A stretch of DNA of 57,036 bases from an uncultured Lachnoanaerobaculum sp. (GTDB lineage: Bacteria > Bacillota > Clostridia > Lachnospirales > Lachnospiraceae), in assembly GCA_946999385.1 (NCBI GenBank), contig CAMQCZ010000012.1, positions 1 through 57,036 on the forward strand, read 5' to 3'. A model generated the notes under the pieces. It worked only from the letters and a program-made list of their open reading frames with translations, made no database searches and was not told the DNA's origin. The position numbers and the translations under genes are program-made. The number at the start of each line of letters is the position of its first letter. The first letter of the stretch is position 1. This document shows, piece by piece, positions 1-8,723 of this stretch.

Positions 1-816
1 AAAATAGTTACTTTCAGACCTGATTTGAATGCAAAGAGAATGTATGAGTCTGCACTAAGACTTGAGATGCCTCCTTTTTCAGAAGAGAGATTTTTGGAAG
101 CTGTTGACAAGGTAGTAGCTGCAAATAAAGCCTATGTTCCACCTTATGGAAGCGGGGCCTCCTTATATTTACGACCATTTATGTTTGCGAGCTCTCAGGT
201 TATAGGTGTTAAGCCGGCAGATGCTTATCAATTCAGAATTTTTGCTACTCCTGTAGGACCATATTTTAAGGGTGGAGCAAGACCTTTAACTATATGTGTT
301 TCTGATTTTGATAGAGCGGCACCACATGGAACGGGTAATATAAAAGCGGGTCTTAATTATGCTATGAGCTTGCATCCACTTATGATAGCCCATAGAAATG
401 GATATGATGAAAATATGTATCTTGATGCAGCTACAAGAACATATGTTGAAGAAACCGGTGGAGCTAATTTTATATTTGTAAGTAAGGATAATAAATTGAT
501 AACTCCAAAATCAAATTCAATTTTACCAAGTATAACAAGACGTTCTTTATTATATGTAGCAAAGCATTATCTTGATATGGAAGTTGAAGAAAGAGCGGTT
601 GCCTTTGAAGAGTTAAAAGACTTTAGAGAGGCAGGTCTTTGTGGAACTGCAGCTGTTATATCACCTGTAGGAAGAGTTGTAGGAAAAGAGCTTATAGAGT
701 TTCCGTCAGGAATGGATAAAATGGGTGATAGCTTACAAAAATTATATGACACATTAACAGGAATACAGCTTGGAAAAATCAAAGCACCTGATGGTTGGTT
801 GAGAGAAATTAAATAA
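1..816 (+). CDS. ilvE: Branched-chain amino acid aminotransferase, 5' partial
   Basis: This PLP enzyme interconverts Leu, Ile and Val with their 2-oxo acids, using glutamate/2-oxoglutarate. The open frame runs from base 1 with no start in view, so the N-terminus (roughly 70-90 residues for the family) lies outside the window; a TTG at base 25 is internal. Visible family features are the early FRPDLNAKRM stretch, PPYGSGASLYLRP, the GTGNIKAGLNY segment whose lysine (codon 343-345) should bind PLP, and EETGGANFIFV. It resembles the eukaryotic-like (class II) branch of about 340-360 residues. A hairpin terminator follows directly, so it ends its transcript. Family assignment is firm; substrate range is inferred from the family. 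Confidence 0.93.
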   Translation, partial: KIVTFRPDLNAKRMYESALRLEMPPFSEERFLEAVDKVVAANKAYVPPYGSGASLYLRPFMFASSQVIGVKPADAYQFRIFATPVGPYFKGGARPLTICVSDFDRAAPHGTGNIKAGLNYAMSLHPLMIAHRNGYDENMYLDAATRTYVEETGGANFIFVSKDNKLITPKSNSILPSITRRSLLYVAKHYLDMEVEERAVAFEELKDFREAGLCGTAAVISPVGRVVGKELIEFPSGMDKMGDSLQKLYDTLTGIQLGKIKAPDGWLREIK

Positions 817-830
817 TTTTATAGCTTAAT

Positions 831-858
831 AAAAGGTGGCAAAGTGCCACCTTTTTTA
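831..858 (+). terminator. Bidirectional rho-independent terminator
   Basis: A 9-bp perfect stem (AAAGGTGGC / GCCACCTTT) with a short AAAGT loop is followed by a T run. The opposite strand also reads into a T-rich stretch, so it can end both ilvE and the convergent pnt operon. Confidence 0.85.
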
Positions 859-922
859 TATATTTAAAATTAAAGTAAAGCTACTAACAGCTCAAAATAA
901 AATCTAAGAATTATCTTATATT

Positions 923-2329
923 TTAATTATCAAATTCTGCCACAAGTGCAGAAACTGTTTGTTTTGCATCTCCATAAATCATAACAGTGTTGTCATATGT
1001 AAATAGAGGATTTTCTATACCGGAAAAGCCTGTTCCTTTACCACGTTTTAATACGAAGACAGTTTTTGCTTCAAATGCGTTTATAATAGGCATGCCATAA
1101 ATAGGAGAGGATTCATCATTTAAGGCGGCAGGATTTACAACATCATTTGCACCTATAATAATAGCGACATCCGTCATAGGCATTTGTGGATTCATCTCAT
1201 CTGATGTCTTTAATTGATCATAAGGAATATCCGCCTCTGCTAAAAGAACATTCATATGACCGGGCATACGACCGGCAACGGGATGGATTGCAAAGTTTAC
1301 CTCAGCTCCATTTTCCTCTAATTTGTGTGCAAGTTCCTTGACAGCATGCTGTGCACCTGCTACAGCCATTCCATAGCCGGGGATAAATACTACAGAATTT
1401 GCGGCTTCAAGTATCATATACGCATCTTCAACGGAGATAGATTTTGGTTCTTTAGCAGGACCTTTATTTTTCTTTGATGAAGCGGCACCGAAGGAGCCGA
1501 ATAAAAGACTCTGAAAGCTACGATTCATTGCCTTACACATAATGAGTGTCAAAATAAGTCCTGAAGTACCTACAAGACAACCTGAAACAACTAAAACAGT
1601 ATTATTTATGGCAAAACCTGCAAAAGCCGCAGCCAGTCCTGAAAGAGCATTTAAGAATGAGATAATAACCGGCATATCACCGCCACCTATGGATACAACC
1701 ATAGTTATACCTAATATGAGGTAAGTTACACTTACTAATATAATTCCTATAAAGCCCAAATCTGTATTTAAAAATGCATACATAAAGATACCGCAAAGTC
1801 CTATAAGTGCAAGAATAACATTTAGAGCATTTTTGAAAGGAATAATAATATTTTTTGTGAATAATTTTCCTGATAATTTACCAAATGCAACTAAGGAGCC
1901 TGTGAAAGCAATAGCACCTATTGCAATAGTCAAACCGAGAGTGATTGCACTGAAGCTATCCTTAACATTATTATCTTTTAAATATTCAGAAAGTGCTACA
2001 AGTAGTGAGGATAGACCACCAAAGCCGTTAAATAAGGCAACAAGCTCCGGCATTCCTGTCATTTCTACTTTTTTTGACCATATAGCACCTATTAGGCTAC
2101 CTATAATTATAGCTACAATTACATATACATAACCATTTTCTAAAGGATTGCCGGACCAAGAGCCAAGCACCTCATTTTCAAATAAAACGGTTATTACAGC
2201 TATGAGCATACCTATAGATGAATATAGATTTCCCTTTTTGGCAGTATCAGTTTTTCCAAGAAGCTTGATACCACGAATAAAGAAGATACAAGCTATCATA
2301 TAAATGATTGCAATAATATTTTCGTGCAT
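923..2329 (-). CDS. pntB: NAD(P) transhydrogenase subunit beta
   Basis: This is the 468-residue membrane and NADP(H)-binding subunit of the proton-translocating transhydrogenase, which couples hydride transfer between NADH and NADP+ to proton flow. The N-terminal part (about 1-270) is a run of hydrophobic helices. The C-terminal dIII domain shows the GYGMAVAGAQ NADP-binding loop and the conserved GRMPGHMNVLLAEA segment. Length matches the family (about 460-480). The ATG begins one base past the stop codon of the small alpha subunit upstream and is preceded by a G-rich ribosome binding site. It is the last gene of the pntA-pntAB-pntB operon and is likely a source of NADPH for biosynthesis. Confidence 0.95.
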   Translation of the reverse strand: MHENIIAIIYMIACIFFIRGIKLLGKTDTAKKGNLYSSIGMLIAVITVLFENEVLGSWSGNPLENGYVYVIVAIIIGSLIGAIWSKKVEMTGMPELVALFNGFGGLSSLLVALSEYLKDNNVKDSFSAITLGLTIAIGAIAFTGSLVAFGKLSGKLFTKNIIIPFKNALNVILALIGLCGIFMYAFLNTDLGFIGIILVSVTYLILGITMVVSIGGGDMPVIISFLNALSGLAAAFAGFAINNTVLVVSGCLVGTSGLILTLIMCKAMNRSFQSLLFGSFGAASSKKNKGPAKEPKSISVEDAYMILEAANSVVFIPGYGMAVAGAQHAVKELAHKLEENGAEVNFAIHPVAGRMPGHMNVLLAEADIPYDQLKTSDEMNPQMPMTDVAIIIGANDVVNPAALNDESSPIYGMPIINAFEAKTVFVLKRGKGTGFSGIENPLFTYDNTVMIYGDAKQTVSALVAEFDN

Positions 2330-2614
2330 TTATTTATCCCCCTTCTTTTTAAACATGCCAAGCATTCTATCCGTTACCATATATCCGCCTACAACATTTA
2401 TAGTTGCAAAAATAATAGCTAGAAATCCGAGTATAAGACCTATAGTTGAACCGACATTAACAGCTGTAACAGTCATTGCACCAACTATTGTAATACCTGA
2501 TATAGCATTTGTTCCTGACATTAAAGGTGTGTGAAGCTGAGATGGAACCTTGGAAATCAATTCAACACCAAGATATCCGGCTATTACAAATACAAAAATC
2601 AGCATAATATTCAT
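2330..2614 (-). CDS. pntAB: NAD(P) transhydrogenase alpha subunit, membrane part
   Basis: This 94-residue protein holds the transmembrane helices that in enterobacterial PntA are fused to the NAD-binding domain; split alpha subunits are usual in many bacteria. The sequence has three hydrophobic segments and the typical ELISKVPSQLHTPLMSGTNAISGI region. The frame is open up to 2659, but that would overlap pntA. The ATG at 2614 has GGAGGT seven bases upstream and follows the pntA stop by one base, so I chose it. It sits between pntA and pntB and should form the proton channel with PntB. Confidence 0.93.
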   Translation of the reverse strand: MNIMLIFVFVIAGYLGVELISKVPSQLHTPLMSGTNAISGITIVGAMTVTAVNVGSTIGLILGFLAIIFATINVVGGYMVTDRMLGMFKKKGDK

Positions 2615-2615
2615 A

Positions 2616-3749
2616 TTAGTTACCTCCATTAGCAAATTTTTCATGTATAATTTTGCCACCCTTTGTAAGTAGACAGCCCTTCATAATTTCATCATTAAGA
2701 TTTACTGAAAGTTCCTTTTTCTCTTTATCATAGAAATGAGTTAAAAAGGCATACATATTACCTGAAAGCATCTTTGAAGCATCAAAGGCTACCTGACGTT
2801 CAAGGAAATCACCTGAAATTATAGTTACTCCATTTTCAGTAACAACATCAGAGCCGGCATTTGAGCCAACAACATTTCCACCTGTAGATACTGCCATATC
2901 TACAACAACGCTTCCGGGCTGCATACGATCAAGCATTTGCTTTGTTATAAGTGTAGGAGCCTTTCTTCCGAATACTTTGGCAGTAGTAATGACTATATTT
3001 GATTTTTCACAAACCTTAGCCTGTGCTTCCTGTTGCATGGCAATTTGCTCTTTAGTCAGCTCCTTTGCATAGCCTTGCTCGGTTTGCCCCATATTACCAA
3101 GATCTATTTTTACAAAGCTTGCTCCAAGAGATTTTACCTGTTCTTCAACTACGGGACGTGTATCAAATGCCTCTACCTTGGCACCTAATCTTTTAGCTGT
3201 TGCTATAGCTTGAAGTCCGGCAACACCTACACCTATTATAAATACTCTTGCAGGAGAAATAGTTCCTGAAGGTGTCATCATCATAGGAAAGATTTTTGGC
3301 AATCTGGCAGCGGCATTTACAACTGCAACATAGCCTGCTAATGAGGCTTGAGAGGATTGAACATCCATCTTTTGTGCAAGCGTAGTACGTGGAATCATTT
3401 CCAGAGAAATTGCCTGAATACCCTTTGAGGCAAATTCATTTAAAAGCTCCTTTTCATTGAAGGGATCCAAAAAACTGAGATGTAGAGTATTTTCTTTTAT
3501 ACCCTCAAGACTTGTAGGTTTTAGAAGCCTTAAAATTATCTCGGCAGCTTTATATCCTTCTTCATTACTTGAAACTATTTTTGCTCCCACTTTTTCATAT
3601 TCACTGTCAGGATGGCCTGATTTTAAGCCTGCATTTTGTGTTACAAAAAATTCAAAGCCTAAATTAGAAAGTTTTTTAATATCGTCAGGAATAAGAGATA
3701 CTCTGGTTTCTGAAGCATCCTGTTCCAAACAAACTAAAACTTTTTTCAT
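2616..3749 (-). CDS. pntA: NAD(P) transhydrogenase alpha subunit, NAD-binding part
   Basis: This 377-residue cytoplasmic NAD(H)-binding subunit (dI) resembles alanine dehydrogenase. The Rossmann loop appears as IIGVGVAGLQA near residue 175, followed by the acidic EAFDTRP strand end. The mobile-loop region and the C-terminal GNVVGSN stretch are also present. The length equals that of split PntAA proteins. It is the first gene of the operon; the upstream leader contains a striking 21-base palindrome right before the ribosome binding site, which could be an operator. Assignment is secure from motifs and gene order. Confidence 0.95.
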   Translation of the reverse strand: MKKVLVCLEQDASETRVSLIPDDIKKLSNLGFEFFVTQNAGLKSGHPDSEYEKVGAKIVSSNEEGYKAAEIILRLLKPTSLEGIKENTLHLSFLDPFNEKELLNEFASKGIQAISLEMIPRTTLAQKMDVQSSQASLAGYVAVVNAAARLPKIFPMMMTPSGTISPARVFIIGVGVAGLQAIATAKRLGAKVEAFDTRPVVEEQVKSLGASFVKIDLGNMGQTEQGYAKELTKEQIAMQQEAQAKVCEKSNIVITTAKVFGRKAPTLITKQMLDRMQPGSVVVDMAVSTGGNVVGSNAGSDVVTENGVTIISGDFLERQVAFDASKMLSGNMYAFLTHFYDKEKKELSVNLNDEIMKGCLLTKGGKIIHEKFANGGN

Positions 3750-3766
3750 AAATAATCTCCTTTCAT

Positions 3767-3787
3767 TTCCTAGCTTAAAGCTAGGAA
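3767..3787. promoter_or_regulatory. Perfect 21-base palindrome upstream of pntA
   Basis: Two 10-base arms (TTCCTAGCTT / AAGCTAGGAA) flank a single A. On the minus strand it lies just upstream of the pntA ribosome binding site (GGAG at about 3757-3760) within the leader. It has no T run and no gene to terminate, so an operator or leader hairpin is more likely than a terminator. The regulator is unknown. Confidence 0.5.
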
Positions 3788-3960
3788 TATTTTTAAGACA
3801 GTTTAAATTATTTTTTGAAAAAATTCAAGCACGAGTTTTAGTTAATAAATTAAATTTTATGGTAAGCCTAAATAAATATAGTCATAGCTTATCATTATCT
3901 TTATAGGATAGTGCTATAATCTATAAAAATAAATTTATTCAGATTGGAGATAATATAGAA

Positions 3961-4614
3961 ATGAAGAAAAAATTACTAATTATTTTAATGATTTTATTGG
4001 GACTTATAGGATATATGCTATTTATATTTTTTAAAAATTTGAATACACCTATACCAATAAACAAAAGTGCTGAAGTAGAGCTGATAAGTCCGGAAATAAA
4101 AAAAATAAATAATTATGAATGGATAAAAGCGAAGGTATATTCAGATGGAATAGTTAAAGCAAATATAGATAAAAAAAGCAGTCAATATATGAATATAGGT
4201 ATGGAGTTTGAGCTAAGAAAGGATGATAATATATATAAGGGGGAGCTTGTGGCTTTTAATACTTCTTTTGTAGAAATAAAATTGTATGATACAAAGGATT
4301 TAAAAGAAAATGATGAACTTGAGCTTAATATGATAGTTGCACAGGTTAAGGATAAGCTTACTCTTCCTATAGAATGTATTTTAAATTCCGATGAAGGTAA
4401 CTATGTATATTTGGTAAAGGATAATATTGTAATAAAAAGAAATATAACAACGGATATATTTGATGATAAGGACATAGTAATAACTCAAAATCTGGATAAG
4501 ACAGATAGAGTTATATATAAGTATGATAAGGATATAAAAGAGGGGGACAGAGTTGTAATAAAAGAGAATGATAGGCATGAAAGAGATGAAATGTATGATA
4601 AAAATAATAATTAG
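3961..4614 (+). CDS. Membrane-anchored HlyD/MFP-like adaptor protein (short)
   Basis: This 217-residue protein has one N-terminal membrane anchor (about residues 4-24) and an extracytoplasmic body. Residues about 130-200 read like the C-terminal beta-barrel and membrane-proximal part of efflux adaptors: LPIECILNSDEGNYVYLVKD, then an alternating strand region ending KEGDRVVI. The lipoyl and alpha-hairpin domains that a normal adaptor of 350-450 residues carries are missing. It is followed by two TolC-like proteins, which supports an envelope trans-complex role. No ABC or RND pump gene adjoins it. An extended -10 (TGCTATAAT, ending 3920) lies upstream. Family-level similarity is my reading; the specific function is unknown. 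Confidence 0.55.
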   Translation: MKKKLLIILMILLGLIGYMLFIFFKNLNTPIPINKSAEVELISPEIKKINNYEWIKAKVYSDGIVKANIDKKSSQYMNIGMEFELRKDDNIYKGELVAFNTSFVEIKLYDTKDLKENDELELNMIVAQVKDKLTLPIECILNSDEGNYVYLVKDNIVIKRNITTDIFDDKDIVITQNLDKTDRVIYKYDKDIKEGDRVVIKENDRHERDEMYDKNNN

Positions 4615-4681
4615 TTAATATTAAATAAATAAAAAATATACTATAATTAATTAAAGATTAAATTATTTTTGAGGTAGATTG

Positions 4682-5869
4682 ATGAAAAAAAGTAAATTTA
4701 TAGTATATATATACTTTATATCAGCTTTAACTTATATAAGTATAAGCTCATATATACCCACTTTTGCAAAGCCTTCATTTGCAAGAACACAAACAGAGTG
4801 GGAACATTTAAGGGATAACAAACTGGAGTATGATGAAATAGAGACCTTGGTTGAAGAATATAATCCTACAGTAAAGGCGAATGAGTATGATTATATACAA
4901 TTTCAAAAAAAATATGGCAATTCAAATACAAATTTAAGGCAGATTTATAGAAATGCCGCACAAGACATACTGGATAGCATACAGGAGCCTGATTTGCAGG
5001 ATGCTTCATATGTAAGTACTATTATTCAAAATGCTCAGGCAAAGGTTCAGGCTCAAAATCTTTTAAATAGTGCAGATACCTCTATGGAGGATAGTATTAT
5101 CAAAAATATCAATAATGAATCTGTAACAAAAACTATAGCCTGGAATGCTAAAAATAATATGATAGATTATTATAATAAGGATATAGAATTGCAAAAAGCA
5201 AAGCTGAGAAAAGAGCTTGCCGAAAATGATTTAAAAGCTAAAAAAATAAAACTGAAGCTTGGTAATGTGAGTAAGCTTGATATATTAAATGCTGAAGCCG
5301 ACTTTACTAAAGCCAAACAGGATATTGTAGATATTCAGGCTGAAAAAGAAAAAAAGCTTAAAAGCTTGCAGGTAATGCTCGGTTGGAAATATGATCAAAA
5401 TCCTAAGCTTGGGGCTTTGCCTGATATTGACTTTGAAATGATACAAAATTGTGATAAGAATAAAGATTTACAAAAAGCTATAGAAAGTAATTATATTTTA
5501 AAATCAAATAAAAGAAAATTGGAAAATGCGACTACACAGGAGGAAAAAGACAGATTATCAAAGCTTATAGAAGCTTCAAAATCGGATATAGCTATAGTTG
5601 TAAATAACTTTTATCAAAATTTAATCAGTGCAAAAATAAATTATGATAAGTCATATTCAAATATAGAATTACAAAATAAAAGCTTTGAAAAAATATCAGC
5701 CTCAAACAAATTGGGACTTGTCTCAGACTATGATTTAAAAGAAAGTATGATAAATAAAGAGCTTGCAAGGCTTGATTTTGAAAATGCAAAAAATATTTTA
5801 TTAAGCTCAGCCTTAGGATATAATAGTGTGATATCAGGGCTTGCAAATATAGGAGATAATAAAGAATGA
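4682..5869 (+). CDS. TolC-family-like exported coiled-coil protein 1
   Basis: The 395-residue product has an N-terminal signal/anchor (through about residue 33) followed by mostly helical, Lys/Glu/Ala-rich sequence. It shows two hallmarks of TolC-type outer-membrane efflux proteins: a GNVSKLDILNAEADFTKAK helix turn near residue 200 and a second, GLVSDYDLKESM, near residue 350, each at the start of a long coiled-coil helix ending in a LGW/LGY turn. The motif DNKLEYDEI..LV...NP near the N-terminus recurs in the next gene. An ATG at 4682 with GAGG seven bases upstream is preferred over the adjacent TTG. An apparently monoderm organism has no outer membrane, so the role is open. Confidence 0.6.
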   Translation: MKKSKFIVYIYFISALTYISISSYIPTFAKPSFARTQTEWEHLRDNKLEYDEIETLVEEYNPTVKANEYDYIQFQKKYGNSNTNLRQIYRNAAQDILDSIQEPDLQDASYVSTIIQNAQAKVQAQNLLNSADTSMEDSIIKNINNESVTKTIAWNAKNNMIDYYNKDIELQKAKLRKELAENDLKAKKIKLKLGNVSKLDILNAEADFTKAKQDIVDIQAEKEKKLKSLQVMLGWKYDQNPKLGALPDIDFEMIQNCDKNKDLQKAIESNYILKSNKRKLENATTQEEKDRLSKLIEASKSDIAIVVNNFYQNLISAKINYDKSYSNIELQNKSFEKISASNKLGLVSDYDLKESMINKELARLDFENAKNILLSSALGYNSVISGLANIGDNKE

Positions 5870-7011
5870 TAAAAAAAATATTATTAAATTTTTTGCTCAT
5901 AGCCTGTATATTTTCAAACAGCTTTTTAAGCTTTGCCTCAGGTAGCGTTGAAGAAACTCAAGCTCTTTATTCAGAAGAAAATAAAAGACTTATGGACAAT
6001 AAGCTTGAATATGACGAGATATATGCTTTAGTTAAAAATTTTAATCCGATAATAAAAAGTGATTTAGAAAAATATAATAAAAATATTGAAGATCAGGCTC
6101 AGACTCTTGATGAGCTTGATTTGGCAAAAAGAAAGCTGGATTCTTCTGTAGAAGCTGCAAAGGATGAGGATAAGGAAAAAGAAAGCTTTTATAAAAATCA
6201 GTTGAATATTCTAAATAAAGCAAAAAGTGATATCGTAAAAATCAAAAAAAAGCTTGAAGCTCCTATAAGCAAAAATAATGAAGCTCTAAGAGTGGCAATA
6301 GATAATTTAAGCTTGGTATATAAAAAGCTTATGTTAAGCTACAAGTCTTTACAAAAAAAAGAACTTATGCTACAAGAAGCGGTATTACTCAATGAAAAAA
6401 TTTTGAAAGCTGCAGAGCTTAAAAAAAATTCGGGTCTTGCTTTACAGTCCGATGTAGATAAGGCAAATGTAGATTTGCTGAATGCACGAGCAAAATTAGA
6501 AGAGCTGAAAGCTTTGGAAGATAAACAAAAAGCTCTTCTTATTAATGGACTTGGCTGGGATAAATATAGTGATGTAGATATAGCACAGATAAAAGATATA
6601 GATTTTTCTTATATTGATAATAGAAGTCTTGAAGAGGATATTAAAAAAGCACAGTCGAGGAATATGGATTTGATTAGCTTTAGAAATTCAAGGAGGCATG
6701 CATCAAGCTATGCAAATGAAATAGCAGGTTTAAAGGAGGCTGATATCGAAAATAATATAAAAATAGATATCACAGCTTTGTATAATAAAATAAGAGAGGA
6801 TAAGCTTGCTTATGAAGCCTCAGGATTTTCTTATGAAGGTGCTAAAATCAAGCTTGCTACAGCTGATAAATTAAAGCAAAAAAATAAGCTTGCCGAAATA
6901 GAATATCTACAGAATAAGCTTGATTTTATGGAAAAAGAAAGTGAATATGAGAGTGCAAGACTGAAGCTTATTGCCGATATAGAAGAATATAGATTAAAAG
7001 TAGGAGAATAA
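5866..7011 (+). CDS. TolC-family-like exported coiled-coil protein 2
   Basis: This 381-residue paralogue overlaps the preceding gene by four bases (ATGA), so the two are translationally coupled. It has a signal peptide ending near SFASG and the shared MDNKLEYDEIYALVKNFNP segment. Long helices follow, with NSGLALQSDVDKANVDLLNAR near residue 190 and a closing LGWDKY turn, as in the TolC repeat. A Lys/Glu-rich coiled coil fills residues about 60-130. Together with the adaptor-like 3961-4614 gene it forms a three-gene unit closed by a terminator. The pair may assemble as a hetero-oligomer; that is inference. Confidence 0.6.
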   Translation: MIKKILLNFLLIACIFSNSFLSFASGSVEETQALYSEENKRLMDNKLEYDEIYALVKNFNPIIKSDLEKYNKNIEDQAQTLDELDLAKRKLDSSVEAAKDEDKEKESFYKNQLNILNKAKSDIVKIKKKLEAPISKNNEALRVAIDNLSLVYKKLMLSYKSLQKKELMLQEAVLLNEKILKAAELKKNSGLALQSDVDKANVDLLNARAKLEELKALEDKQKALLINGLGWDKYSDVDIAQIKDIDFSYIDNRSLEEDIKKAQSRNMDLISFRNSRRHASSYANEIAGLKEADIENNIKIDITALYNKIREDKLAYEASGFSYEGAKIKLATADKLKQKNKLAEIEYLQNKLDFMEKESEYESARLKLIADIEEYRLKVGE

Positions 7012-7014
7012 TCT

Positions 7015-7050
7015 AAGGCTTTTTTGTACGATTGTACAAAAAGCCTTTTG
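7015..7050 (+). terminator. Rho-independent terminator
   Basis: The stem AAGGC-(T)6-GTAC pairs with GTAC-(A)5-GCCTT around a GATT loop, followed by TTTTGTTATT. It closes the adaptor/TolC-like operon immediately after the last stop codon. Confidence 0.75.
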
Positions 7051-7068
7051 TTATTGATAAGGAGTGTT

Positions 7069-7698
7069 ATGAATAAAAGAAATAAACAAATAATTTTCAG
7101 TATATTAATAATTTTGACAGAGCTTATAGGCTTATATTTTCAGATATATCCTAATAAGTGGTATTGCTTTACATACTATACAGTTTTATCAAACTTGTAT
7201 ATTTTAATATTTTTTAGCCTTAACTTATATTTTCTGCTTAGAAAAAAAGAAAGAATTTTAAATAATGCTTCTTATCTAAGGATTAAGGCGGGTGCAAGTG
7301 CCGCTATATTAATGACATTTTTTGTATTTTGTCTTTTACTTTTACCAAGACAGACAAAGGAGGAGTTTTTTACTATAAAAAATTTTGCATTACATTTTAT
7401 TGCCCCTATATTAAGCCTTATGGACTGGTATTTATTTGATGAAAGTGGCAAATATAGAAGGCTTGAGCCATTTTTCTTTACATTGCTACCATTTGCCTAC
7501 TTGATTTATTCACTTATAAAAGCCATAGTCTTTAATATAAGTATACCTGATAATAAGGAAAGTCCGTTTCCTTACTTTTTTCTGAATATTTATAAGCTCG
7601 GAGTTGTAAAGGTAGCTTTATATTGTATAATGATATTAGTAATTTTTATCTTTTTAAGCTTTATTATGTGCCTTATTAAAAAGAAAAAAACATTTTAG
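7069..7698 (+). CDS. Polytopic membrane protein, Pr6Pr-like
   Basis: This 209-residue protein is almost entirely hydrophobic, with about six predicted membrane helices and a basic C-terminal tail (KKKKTF). The early WYCFTYYTVLSNLYI stretch and the later HFIAPILSLMDWYLFD segment match the Pr6Pr / FAR-17a-like membrane family, whose function is not established. I chose the ATG at 7069 because GGAG lies just upstream; a longer frame begins inside the preceding terminator hairpin. The next gene, an aldo/keto reductase, starts eight bases after the stop, so they may be co-transcribed. Confidence 0.65.
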   Translation: MNKRNKQIIFSILIILTELIGLYFQIYPNKWYCFTYYTVLSNLYILIFFSLNLYFLLRKKERILNNASYLRIKAGASAAILMTFFVFCLLLLPRQTKEEFFTIKNFALHFIAPILSLMDWYLFDESGKYRRLEPFFFTLLPFAYLIYSLIKAIVFNISIPDNKESPFPYFFLNIYKLGVVKVALYCIMILVIFIFLSFIMCLIKKKKTF

Positions 7699-7706
7699 GA
7701 GGACTT

Positions 7707-8723
7707 ATGTATATTGCCGATAAAACAAGATATAAACAAATGAAATATAAAAAATGTGGAAATAGCGGCTTGCTTTTACCAAAGATTTCTCTGGGACTTT
7801 GGCATAATTTTGGTGGAAATGCAAGTGATGCCGGCTTTTATAAAAATTATGAGAAAATGAAGGAAATGTGTTTTACAGCTTTTGATAATGGAATAACACA
7901 TTTTGATATAGCAAATAACTATGGTTTGCCTGTTGGAAGTGCAGAGCTTAATTTTGGAAATATTTTAAGAGAAAATCTTTTATCACACAGAGATGAGCTT
8001 ATAATATCTACAAAAGCCGGATATTTAATGTGGGATGGTCCTTATGGGGACGGAGGAAGCAGAAAATATCTTATTTCAAGCATAGATCAAAGTCTGAAAA
8101 GATTACAGCTTGATTATGTTGATATTTTTTATCATCATAGAATGGATAAGGATACACCGCTTGAGGAAACTATGTCGGCTCTTAGTCAAATTGTAAGAAC
8201 AGGAAAGGCCTTGTACATAGGCTTATCAAATTATGATGGAAAGACACTTGAAAAAGCTACCGAGATTTTGGATAGTCTGAATTGCCCTTTTATTATAAAT
8301 CAAAATAGATATTCTATTTTAGATAGAGCTGTTGAAAAAAATGATTTATTGAAAAATACAAAAAAATTGGGAAAGGGACTGATAGTATACAGTCCTTTGG
8401 CACAGGGAAGATTAAGCGACAGATATTTAAATGGTATACCGGATGATAGCAGGGTAAAAACCGATAATAGATTTTTGAGTGAAAAAAATCTTGATAAGGA
8501 TATAATGGATAAAATAAGACAGCTTGATAAGCTTGCCAGGGAAAGAGGAGAAAAATTGGCTACTATGGCACTTGCCTTCCTCTTGCAGAAGGAAGAAGTA
8601 AGCTCGGTCTTGATAGGAGCATCAAAAAAAGAACAGATAATTGAAAATATTAAATCTATACATTCGCCAAAGCTAAGCAAGTGCGAATTGGAAAAAATAG
8701 ATAATATAATGAATATAAACTAA
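7707..8723 (+). CDS. yghZ: Aldo/keto reductase, YghZ-like
   Basis: This 338-residue cytosolic NADPH-dependent oxidoreductase has a TIM-barrel AKR fold. The sequence follows E. coli YghZ (L-glyceraldehyde 3-phosphate reductase) closely: ISLGLWHNFG, FDIANNYG with the catalytic Asp and Tyr, GPYGDGGSRKYL, YVDIFYHHR with the catalytic His, and GKALYIGLSNY. The cofactor site is visible near the end as VLIGASKKEQI. The ATG has AGGAGG five bases upstream. It may detoxify aldehydes such as methylglyoxal; that role is known for relatives and inferred here. The gene symbol denotes family similarity. Confidence 0.85.
   Translation: MYIADKTRYKQMKYKKCGNSGLLLPKISLGLWHNFGGNASDAGFYKNYEKMKEMCFTAFDNGITHFDIANNYGLPVGSAELNFGNILRENLLSHRDELIISTKAGYLMWDGPYGDGGSRKYLISSIDQSLKRLQLDYVDIFYHHRMDKDTPLEETMSALSQIVRTGKALYIGLSNYDGKTLEKATEILDSLNCPFIINQNRYSILDRAVEKNDLLKNTKKLGKGLIVYSPLAQGRLSDRYLNGIPDDSRVKTDNRFLSEKNLDKDIMDKIRQLDKLARERGEKLATMALAFLLQKEEVSSVLIGASKKEQIIENIKSIHSPKLSKCELEKIDNIMNIN

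Noticed and set aside
25..816. TTG at base 25 as the ilvE start
   Set aside because: The frame is open to base 1 and upstream codons encode the conserved FRPDL segment, so the gene is cut by the window edge.
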